Source: Actinomycetota bacterium
GTDB taxonomy: Bacteria > Actinomycetota > Geothermincolia > Fen-727 > JAQURN01
Direction: 5' to 3'
Length of the DNA stretch: 5,327 nucleotides
Assembly: GCA_028715585.1 (NCBI GenBank)
Contig: JAQURN010000096.1
Span: forward strand, 1 to 5,327
Below, one piece after another: positions 1 through 4,664 of this stretch. The number at the start of each line of letters is the position of its first letter. Within the stretch, counting starts at the first letter, position 1. The translations under genes were made by a program, and so were the position numbers. Under the pieces are notes generated by a model. That model worked only from the letters and a program-made list of their open reading frames with translations. It did not search any database and was not told the DNA's origin.

Positions 1-299
1 ATGGCTTCCCTGGGAAGAATTTCTCTCGCCCGCTTTACCTCTAAATCCTCAACTCCAAGATGCACACCGTCAGCACCCACGGCGAGCGCGACATCCACAC
101 GGTCATTTACGAAGAATAACGCCTCTTCTTTTCGGCACTTCTTTGCTATCCTTTCCGCCACCTGGGTAAACTCCCTGTCAGACATCTCCTTGTCGCGAAG
201 CTGTATAGCCTTGCATCCTCCTTCTAACGAGGCAACCACCACATCCTCGTGGGTTCTACCGGGGATACCCCCAGCTTTCGTCACCACGACGAGCTTCAT
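1..299 (-). CDS. thiE: Thiamine-phosphate synthase ThiE, N-terminal part (cut by the window edge)
   Basis: Cytosolic TIM-barrel enzyme that joins hydroxymethylpyrimidine diphosphate to the thiazole phosphate to give thiamine phosphate. About 99 residues of the usual 200 or so are visible. Hallmarks are QLRDK (residues 33-37), VNDRVDVA (64-71) and GADGVHLG (75-82), in the order and spacing of the ThiE/TenI family. The start is the second of two adjacent ATGs (299; the other is at 302), because GGAAGG lies 5 bases before it but only 2 before the first. The gene follows thi4 in the same direction with a 38-base gap, so both should be controlled by the upstream TPP riboswitch. The N-terminal strand reads LVVVTK where family members commonly have VTD. 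TenI, the thiazole tautomerase, is a close homolog and cannot be fully excluded without the C-terminal half, but ThiE is preferred because of the thiamine operon and the intact motifs. Confidence 0.88.
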   Translation of the reverse strand, partial: MKLVVVTKAGGIPGRTHEDVVVASLEGGCKAIQLRDKEMSDREFTQVAERIAKKCRKEEALFFVNDRVDVALAVGADGVHLGVEDLEVKRAREILPREA

Positions 300-337
300 C
301 ATAGCCTTCCAAGGAAAATTCCTTCCCCCAGCCAAAC

Positions 338-1135
338 TCAATCACCTTTTTTCTCTCGCTCGAGGATACCAAGAGCAAGCTCGGCTGCCCTCTTCCCAGA
401 AAGGAACATCCCTCCAAATATGGCGCCCATTCTCGGAGACGCAAAAACCGCGTTGGCAGACATTCCAGTTACGAGCAAGCCCGGATAGACCTCTCGAGTA
501 TTCCCAAGAATTTCCTTCTCGCCAGCCTCCGCCCACATCGACCTCTCACCAGGCACTCCTGTGGCATCTTCCGTGAGTTTGAATCCGGGAATTTTTCGCT
601 CGAGCGTCCGAACGAGCTCCGCAGGGTGCCCAGTGGCATCGATTACAAGCTTTGCTTTCAGCGCGAGCGGATCGACATGCATCCCAGCCAATTCCACAGC
701 ATGCCAGTTAAGAACGACTCCCTGCGCCCTATCGTTATGCACAATTAAATCCTCTACATCCATCCCTACCCATACCTTAACTCCCGCGTCCAGAGTCGAG
801 GCTGTGCATTTGGAAACCACTTCCACAGAATCAGCTACAAAATAGCCCTCATCCCATTTGGCAAGGTTGACGCCAAATCCATCGAGAACCCAGCGCGCCT
901 TCTCTTGAACCACAATCTTGGGAAACAGCATTCCGCCTCCCCACATTCCACCTCCCACATAAAGGTTTCTTTCAAAAACAGCCACCTTTATTCCCTCTTT
1001 CGCAAGAAAATACGCCGCTGTCATACCAGACGGTCCTGCTCCGGCAACAGCAACGTCAACCTCAAGGCAATCCAGGAAATCGCGTGTGAAACTCTCTACT
1101 ATCGCCTTCGTTATTTTCGTCTCAAGCTCAGCCAT
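338..1135 (-). CDS. thi4: Thi4-family thiazole synthase (ADP-thiazole synthase), histidine type
   Basis: Makes the thiazole moiety of thiamine as an ADP adduct from NAD and glycine. The 265-residue protein (numbered here from the ATG at 1135) has an N-terminal Rossmann dinucleotide-binding motif GAGPSG (about 32-37), the acidic end of the second strand in FER (54-56), the glycine-rich VGGGMWGGGM stretch (60-69), and the C-terminal SPRMGAIFGGMFLSG segment (233-247) typical of the family. At the position of the sulfur-donating cysteine of yeast THI4 it has histidine (H153 in MHVDP). From studied archaeal enzymes, this implies use of free sulfide with metal rather than a single-turnover suicide reaction. 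The start is ATG 1135 because GGGAGG (1148-1143) is 7 bases upstream; an in-frame GTG at 1138 is the alternative. It is the first gene of the riboswitch-led thiamine unit and precedes thiE. Confidence 0.93.
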   Translation of the reverse strand: MAELETKITKAIVESFTRDFLDCLEVDVAVAGAGPSGMTAAYFLAKEGIKVAVFERNLYVGGGMWGGGMLFPKIVVQEKARWVLDGFGVNLAKWDEGYFVADSVEVVSKCTASTLDAGVKVWVGMDVEDLIVHNDRAQGVVLNWHAVELAGMHVDPLALKAKLVIDATGHPAELVRTLERKIPGFKLTEDATGVPGERSMWAEAGEKEILGNTREVYPGLLVTGMSANAVFASPRMGAIFGGMFLSGKRAAELALGILEREKKGD

Positions 1136-1152
1136 CACATAACCTCCCTTTT

Positions 1153-1186
1153 AAGAACAAAACCGGACTGTAAGTCTTAGCCCGGT
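1153..1186 (-). terminator. Intrinsic-terminator-like hairpin in the thi4 leader (riboswitch expression platform)
   Basis: On the minus strand ACCGGGCT (1186-1179) pairs with AGTCCGGT (1169-1162), an 8-bp stem with one G-U pair and a 9-base loop. It is followed by the U-rich stretch TTTGTTCTT (1161-1153). It lies between the TPP aptamer (closing stem ends at 1192) and the thi4 ribosome-binding site (1148-1143). That is where a transcription-terminating expression platform would sit. I did not find a convincing antiterminator pairing, so the switching mechanism is inferred. Confidence 0.7.
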
Positions 1187-1191
1187 CATAT

Positions 1192-1293
1192 GCCTGACAC
1201 ATCCCTTCGCAAGCATTACCTAAACAGGTTCAAGCAGTCGCTGGGTCGCGCCCAGCCTCTCAGCCCGCAAACACGAGCTCCCGCCGCCCAGGC
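1192..1293 (-). promoter_or_regulatory. TPP riboswitch (THI element) controlling thi4-thiE
   Basis: Reading the minus strand, the conserved parts of the TPP aptamer occur in order: GGGAGC, then CTGAGA (1263-1258), ACCTG (1229-1225), TAAT (1218-1215) and GCGAAGGGA (1210-1202). The helices can be drawn. P1 is GCCTGG/TCAGGC (1293-1288 with 1197-1192). P2 is AGCTCG/CGGGCT (1279-1274 with 1267-1262). P3 is GCTGGG/CCCAGC (1256-1251 with 1245-1240). P4 is CCT/AGG (1228-1226 with 1206-1204). P5 is TAGG/CTTG (1222-1219 with 1213-1210). P5 deviates from the usual CTGG/CCAG but still pairs using wobbles. The element sits directly upstream of two thiamine genes and is followed by a terminator-like hairpin, so TPP binding should lower expression of both. 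Confidence 0.93.
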
Positions 1294-1316
1294 GAGCATA
1301 TTCAATTGACACTTTT

Positions 1317-1346
1317 ATTTTACAACGTGGGATGAAACCTACGCAA
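1317..1346 (-). promoter_or_regulatory. Candidate sigma-70-type promoter for the thi4-thiE leader
   Basis: On the minus strand TTGCGT (1346-1341) and TAAAAT (1322-1317) are separated by 18 bases. A start about 7 bases downstream would place the 5' end of the transcript near 1310, shortly before the first base of the riboswitch P1 stem at 1293. The position fits well, but the -35 match is only partial, and the call rests on consensus resemblance. Confidence 0.4.
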
Positions 1347-1372
1347 ACGCTCTCGCGCACCGTCAAAAAGCA

Positions 1373-1398
1373 CCCATGAACTATGTTAAAATCATGGG
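1373..1398 (+). promoter_or_regulatory. Inverted repeat overlapping a possible -10 element upstream of the DUF1844 gene
   Basis: CCCATGA (1373-1379) and TCATGGG (1392-1398) are perfect 7-base inverted arms separated by 12 bases. The spacer and first base of the right arm contain TAAAAT (1387-1392), which resembles a -10 box for the plus-strand gene that begins at 1434. No good -35 box is seen. The arms are spaced a little over two helical turns apart, as in many operators for dimeric repressors. A stem-loop in the 5' leader is the alternative if transcription starts further upstream. Confidence 0.35.
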
Positions 1399-1433
1399 GA
1401 AAGCTTTAAATCTAAGGTTTCGGGGGTGAGAAA

Positions 1434-1889
1434 TTGAGTCAGGATACAAAGGGCAATGAGAAAAAAAACAAAAGCGCTGGAAAGAAAAGTTCTTCCCGCC
1501 TTTGGACGCCATATTCCGATCCCCTAGAAGAGAAAATCAAAGGAAGGAAAGATCAAACAGGTGAATCCACGCAAAAAGAGGAAAGGGAAACCGAGCAGGA
1601 AATATCCGAGGAGGAGCTTCGCCAGAGAATAGAAGAAGCAATGGAAAGGATTACCGTTGCTGACCTGGTGATAGACATGGTGGCAACTCTCTCTAGCATT
1701 GGATACCAAAAAATGGGGATACCAAAAGAAGCCAATGAGAAGTATCGCGACATGAATCAAGCTAAGCTTGCAATCGAGTGCATAGACGCGCTGGTGAAAG
1801 TTCTCAAAGAAACAATGCCGGAAGATGAGATTTTACCGATGGAAAGGATGCTTGATAACCTCAAGCTAAATTTTGCGAAGGAATCTTAA
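1434..1889 (+). CDS. DUF1844 domain-containing protein
   Basis: A 151-residue soluble protein of unknown function. The first 65 or so residues are low-complexity and highly charged (runs of K, E and S) and probably disordered. Residues 71-149 resemble DUF1844: a helix with DLVIDMVATLSSIGYQKMGIP, then NQAKLAIECIDALVKVLKE and a final helix ending in LDNLKLNFAK. No catalytic motif, signal peptide or membrane segment is visible. The start codon is TTG, supported by GGGGGTGAG ending 3 bases upstream and by the lack of any other plausible start before the methionine at residue 70. It is the only plus-strand gene here, divergent from the thiamine unit and convergent with the lipoprotein gene (9 bases between stops). 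No clear terminator separates them, so their transcripts may overlap at the 3' ends. The family assignment is from pattern recognition. Confidence 0.85.
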   Translation: MSQDTKGNEKKNKSAGKKSSSRLWTPYSDPLEEKIKGRKDQTGESTQKEERETEQEISEEELRQRIEEAMERITVADLVIDMVATLSSIGYQKMGIPKEANEKYRDMNQAKLAIECIDALVKVLKETMPEDEILPMERMLDNLKLNFAKES

Positions 1890-1898
1890 AAGCCCCCG

Positions 1899-2243
1899 TT
1901 ATCTAACCGCAGCTCTCGCCTGGCCGTCTTCTTCCTCGATATAGTATGTTTTCCCCTCCGGGTCTTGGGGGACGCTCCTCAAGTAATTTGGAACTAACTG
2001 CTCGATGTCCTCTGGAGGTTCGCCTTCCTGCATGGTGTATCTCTGTATCGCGGCATCTATGGCGGAGAGGTTGGCTCCCCTCGATGCTGTGGTTGATTTC
2101 TCCTCCACGTGCTCTATCGCCTTCTGGGGTGCGCTTTTCTCACTTTTCTCTCCACAGCCAACGAAAAGAAGTGAAAAAGCAACCAGGCAAAGTAGTGGAA
2201 TTATTACACTTGTCTTGAATACCCCGCCTCTCTCGCGCAACAT
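1899..2243 (-). CDS. Small lipoprotein with a pseudopilin-like C-terminal region
   Basis: A 114-residue predicted lipoprotein. After a basic N-terminus and a hydrophobic stretch (residues 11-28) comes the lipobox-like LFVGC with the lipidated cysteine at residue 30, followed by a K/E/S-rich linker. Residues 58-114 read like the tail of GspG-type pseudopilins: IDAAIQRYTMQEGEPPEDIEQLVPNYL followed by VPQDPEGKTYY. In those proteins the helix, the Y..x..G..P turn and the P.DP.G..Y strand are common. The typical prepilin N-terminus (G, F, T, L, I, E) is absent and replaced by the lipobox, so it is not an ordinary pilin. The start is ATG 2243 because GGAGG (2253-2249) lies 5 bases before it; a TTG at 2255 is in frame. 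It follows the small Sm-like gene after 24 bases, so both are probably co-transcribed. Its function is unknown. Confidence 0.8.
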   Translation of the reverse strand: MLRERGGVFKTSVIIPLLCLVAFSLLFVGCGEKSEKSAPQKAIEHVEEKSTTASRGANLSAIDAAIQRYTMQEGEPPEDIEQLVPNYLRSVPQDPEGKTYYIEEEDGQARAAVR

Positions 2244-2267
2244 CCTCACCTCCAATAGCTTCCCCTG

Positions 2268-2516
2268 CTACCCCTCTTCCCTGCCCCTGCCCACGATTTC
2301 CTGCCGGCTAACCCCTGAAATCTCGGAGAGGTTTATAATGCAGGTTTCATATTCAGACATCTCGTTGACCACGGGGTTCATTACCGCGACTTTCTCCATC
2401 ACGAGGTATCCTCCATCCAGCACGTCCTTGAGCACTCCCCTGTACTTGATGGAGGAAGAAGCAAAGGCTAGTATTTCTTCCCCAATCCACTGCGAGATAA
2501 AATCTTTAGAATCCAT
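2268..2516 (-). CDS. Small conserved-looking protein, possibly Sm-like fold (82 aa)
   Basis: An 82-residue soluble protein that I do not recognise at family level. Its layout resembles an Sm/LSm or Hfq-type barrel: a short N-terminal helix (SKDFISQWIG), a strand (EEILAFASS), KYRGVLKDVLDGGYLVMEKVAVM as the usual second and third strands with a G-x-L turn, a variable loop (NPVVNEMSEYE), and the closing strands TCIINLSEISGVS. The resemblance is to strand order and hydrophobic pattern, not to an exact RNA-binding motif, so RNA binding is only a possibility. The start is ATG 2516, with GGGAGG (2527-2522) 5 bases upstream; an in-frame start at 2546 lacks such a site. It is followed after 24 bases by the lipoprotein gene and preceded, 104 bases upstream, by the tRNA-Arg gene. 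Confidence 0.7.
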   Translation of the reverse strand: MDSKDFISQWIGEEILAFASSSIKYRGVLKDVLDGGYLVMEKVAVMNPVVNEMSEYETCIINLSEISGVSRQEIVGRGREEG

Positions 2517-2620
2517 GTAATCCTCCCTTCGAGTCCCAAAGTTCAAAGGACAATTCCTTAAAAATCAAACTTCCCTCCAGGGGCTATTTTCCATGGAGAC
2601 AGCCCTCGCATACACCTTTA

Positions 2621-2696
2621 TGGCGCGCTTGGAGGGATTCGAACCCCCGACCCGTGGCTCCGGAGGCCACTGCTCTGTCCTCTGAGCTACAAGCGC
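2621..2696 (-). tRNA. tRNA-Arg, anticodon CCG
   Basis: The full cloverleaf can be drawn on the minus strand. The acceptor stem is GCGCTTG/CAAGCGC. The D stem is GCTC/GAGC with loop AGAGGACA. The anticodon stem GTGGC/GCCAC encloses loop CTCCGGA (anticodon CCG, reading CGG). The variable loop is GGGTC and the T arm GGGGG-TTCGAAT-CCCTC. The discriminator is G, followed by an encoded CCA (2623-2621). An A follows the GG of the D loop, matching A20, a known arginine identity base. The length is 76 bases with CCA. The 5' end is only 4 bases after the stop codon of the HNH gene on the same strand. Confidence 0.97.
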
Positions 2697-2700
2697 GCGC

Positions 2701-3210
2701 TCAAGTAATCCGCTGCTTGCAATAATCGAGATACTGCTCCCATTCGGGCATCACTCGCCCTAGCTCCAGTCTGACAGTAGCCGGACCCTTGGGCACCCCA
2801 GGTTTCCTGGCAAGCTTCAAACCAACTTCCTCGGGAGTTTTGTCCCTCTTGCGCCCGTTGCACTTCCTGCATGCCGCAACCACATTCTCCCAGCTATGGG
2901 AACCTCCCCGGCTTCGAGGAATGACATGGTCTACGGTCTCCGCTGCCGCTCCGCAATACTGGCACGTCCAATTATCTCTGGCAAATACAGCTCTCCTGGA
3001 GAGGTTGGTCCTTGTGTAGTAGGGAACCCTGATGTAATACGTAAGTCTTATGACAGACGGCACCGCAACCGAAAGCTTCTCGGAGCGGTAAACCACTCCG
3101 TTTCTTTCAAGAACCTCCGCTTTGCCTTTGAAAACCAGGACTATCGCGCGCCTCGCACTCACCGCGCAAAGCGGCTCAAACGTGGCGTTCAGAAGCAGCG
3201 CTCGCTCCAT
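2701..3210 (-). CDS. HNH endonuclease family protein
   Basis: A predicted nuclease of about 169 residues. The N-terminal part, ALLLNATFEPLCAVSARRAIVLVFKGKAEVLE, is characteristic of a widespread stand-alone HNH family of bacteria. The HNH domain follows: a zinc-type pair CQYC (C83, C86), the catalytic VDHVIPRSRGG (D94, H95), the SWEN asparagine (N109) and the second cysteine pair CRKC (C114, C117), all intact. The metal-binding beta-beta-alpha domain cuts or nicks nucleic acid; the in vivo target of this family is not established. The ATG at 3210 is chosen because homologs as I know them begin just before LLLNA; no strong ribosome-binding site supports it. An in-frame ATG at 3243 would add 11 residues and lie 9 bases after the RuBisCO-like gene, which would suit translational coupling. 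It overlaps nothing and ends 4 bases before the tRNA. Confidence 0.9.
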   Translation of the reverse strand: MERALLLNATFEPLCAVSARRAIVLVFKGKAEVLERNGVVYRSEKLSVAVPSVIRLTYYIRVPYYTRTNLSRRAVFARDNWTCQYCGAAAETVDHVIPRSRGGSHSWENVVAACRKCNGRKRDKTPEEVGLKLARKPGVPKGPATVRLELGRVMPEWEQYLDYCKQRIT

Positions 3211-3252
3211 CTTTCGCAAATCCCCATCTGGTTTCTCAATCATCCAGAAAAC

Positions 3253-4617
3253 TTAGGTCGCGAACTCCGTCGTCTTCCCCCACAAACCAATTGCCATAGC
3301 CAGCTCTTCATTTTCCTTTGCGGCTTCCTCGAGAGGAATACCTCTCATCGTCGCGTCGATAGCCTGCCTGAATGCCTTTGCTCCAGCAGAGGAACCCTTG
3401 GGGTGAGCGTGAATTCCTCCCCCCGAGCCTATCATTACTTCCGTGCCGACTTCCCTAATTATATCCGGCACGTTCGAAGGAGTTATGCCCCCCGATGGCA
3501 TCGGCATGGTGGGCTTCAAATCCCCAAAAGGATAGGCAAGCGCCCTGGTGGTCTGACGGAATCTAGCTGGAAGATAGGGAGCTTTCCCTCCAAGCGCAAA
3601 GGGGAAGACGACTCCGTCAGCCCCACAAAGCCTTGGTATCTTCCCTAGCACGATGGGAGAAGACATCCCGTACTCAGGAGCCATGTAATAAGCTCCCGCG
3701 CAATCCATGTGCGCAAGTATTGGGACGTTTATTTCTTTGTCCTCCGCAAGCGCCCTCATCGCTTCCGGCCCAACAGCCAGGTAGTTGACCATCAGCGCGT
3801 TGCCCCCAGCCTCAATTACAGCCTTAGCCAAATCTAGCATCTTTGGGAGGCGGTCTGTGACATTCGCCGTATAAAGTGTGTGCTCGCCGGTCTCCTCATA
3901 AACCCTCTTTTCCATTTTCATGTAGGCTTTGACTCTGGGGATGAGCTTGTTGTACTCCATGTCGGCAATCAGCTCGTCATCCTTAATCACGTCACACCCA
4001 CCCCGCGCGGCTTCGTAGAAAAGCCTCTGCCCAACCTCCAAGGGATAGCCGCTGCAGGGTTTAATCATGTTATTCAACAGAGGTCTTCTTTTGTTTTTCG
4101 GTATCCCGAGTGCTCTATACCATCCATCGATACCAAACTTGGGCCCTTGATAACCATCGAGAAGCGCTTTTGGCATCCTCAAATCCAAAAGCTTTATCTT
4201 ACCCGCCATGCTTATGTTTCCCAGGCACGCCGTCAGCAACATCGGAATCTGCGCCTCGATATTCGCGGCAGGGAAAGCCAGTTGCACTATGTATTGCCTC
4301 TCCCTTACTTCATCTGGAACGACGTATTCGAAGAAAGGCGCTTCATAGACTCCTATTACTTTCGCGACATGACCCGCCCTCACTTCAGGGGTCTCATCGG
4401 GACAGGGCGTCCAAGTGCCAGTAGACTGCTCTATCGCCAGCACTGGCGAAATCATCTCCACATCCACCTCTTTTGGCCAAGCCGTGTAATAAGTTGCGAT
4501 GACATGCTTCTCGACATCTATTCCCTCGGGTAGAGCATAAGGCTCGGCATCATATTTCCCAAGAGTACACTCCTGCTTGACATCCACCTTAGTCTTTTTT
4601 TTACCATCTGTAGCCAA
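3253..4617 (-). CDS. RuBisCO-like protein (form IV character)
   Basis: A 454-residue RuBisCO large-chain superfamily protein with an N-terminal alpha/beta domain (to about 160) and a C-terminal barrel. Conserved landmarks, in spinach numbering: E60 and T65-W66 (E63, T68, W69 in STGTWT), N123 (N134), K175 (K186), the carbamylated lysine with metal ligands K201/D203/E204 (K212, D214, E215 in GCDVIKDDE), H294 (H303), the S379-G-G loop (S375-G377), and the GGG phosphate loop (399-401). Altered: K177 is cysteine (C188), R295 is methionine (M304), and the H327 region reads GVVFPF (V337). The loop-6 region is GGKAPY, not GKLEG. This pattern means metal-dependent enolisation chemistry could remain, but carboxylation of ribulose bisphosphate is unlikely. 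The VLGKIPRLCGAD segment recalls the YkrW and related form IV groups. The substrate is unknown; a phosphorylated sugar or sugar acid is plausible given the kinase gene 47 bases upstream. The start is TTG, with AAGGAGG 6 bases before it. Confidence 0.9.
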   Translation of the reverse strand: MATDGKKKTKVDVKQECTLGKYDAEPYALPEGIDVEKHVIATYYTAWPKEVDVEMISPVLAIEQSTGTWTPCPDETPEVRAGHVAKVIGVYEAPFFEYVVPDEVRERQYIVQLAFPAANIEAQIPMLLTACLGNISMAGKIKLLDLRMPKALLDGYQGPKFGIDGWYRALGIPKNKRRPLLNNMIKPCSGYPLEVGQRLFYEAARGGCDVIKDDELIADMEYNKLIPRVKAYMKMEKRVYEETGEHTLYTANVTDRLPKMLDLAKAVIEAGGNALMVNYLAVGPEAMRALAEDKEINVPILAHMDCAGAYYMAPEYGMSSPIVLGKIPRLCGADGVVFPFALGGKAPYLPARFRQTTRALAYPFGDLKPTMPMPSGGITPSNVPDIIREVGTEVMIGSGGGIHAHPKGSSAGAKAFRQAIDATMRGIPLEEAAKENEELAMAIGLWGKTTEFAT

Positions 4618-4623
4618 CGTTTT

Positions 4624-4630
4624 CCTCCTT
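4624..4630 (-). promoter_or_regulatory. Ribosome-binding site that sets the TTG start of the RuBisCO-like gene
   Basis: AAGGAGG (4630-4624 on the minus strand) is an almost perfect Shine-Dalgarno sequence, 6 bases before TTG 4617. The next in-frame methionine is residue 55, well inside the conserved N-terminal domain, so the TTG start is well supported. Confidence 0.8.
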
Positions 4631-4640
4631 TTACTTACTG

Positions 4641-4662
4641 AACCCGAACAGCCTTCCGGGTT
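4641..4662 (-). repeat. Intercistronic hairpin between the kinase and RuBisCO-like genes
   Basis: AACCCG (4641-4646) and CGGGTT (4657-4662) form a 6-bp stem with a 10-base loop. It lies 2 bases after the kinase stop codon (downstream on the minus strand) and 10 bases before the ribosome-binding site of the next gene. On the minus strand no U-tract follows, so it is not a proper terminator for the kinase transcript. It could stabilise a processed 3' end or cause partial termination. The plus strand has TTTTCT after it, but no plus-strand gene ends here. Confidence 0.45.
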
Positions 4663-4664
4663 TT

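Noticed and set aside
1..576. Long plus-strand open frame opposite thiE and thi4
   Set aside because: It is the complement of two clearly recognisable minus-strand genes; its translation is rich in S, T, P and R with no family features and no ribosome-binding site.
1306..1311. TTGACA on the plus strand as a -35 box
   Set aside because: No -10-like hexamer occurs at 16-18 bases downstream; the sequence lies within the start of the opposite-strand thiamine leader.
1701..1727. Direct repeat GGATACCAAAA, twice, 16 bases apart, within the DUF1844 gene
   Set aside because: The copies are in different frames and the protein there matches the family pattern, so this is probably coincidence.
2581..2605. 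Inverted repeat GGGCT/AGCCC with a nested TCCATGGA, between the tRNA and the small Sm-like gene
   Set aside because: The stem is only 5 bp with a loose interior and no U-tract follows on the minus strand, so I did not call a terminator for the tRNA transcript.
2896..3648. 250-codon plus-strand open frame
   Set aside because: It lies antisense to the HNH and RuBisCO-like genes, both of which carry conserved motifs; the translation looks like random arginine-rich sequence.
3880..4533. 217-codon plus-strand open frame
   Set aside because: It is antisense to the RuBisCO-like gene and has no recognisable domain or start signals.
3253..4617. Genuine carbon-fixing RuBisCO (form I, II or III)
   Set aside because: The equivalents of K177, R295 and H327 are replaced and the loop-6 motif is different, which is not compatible with normal ribulose bisphosphate carboxylation.
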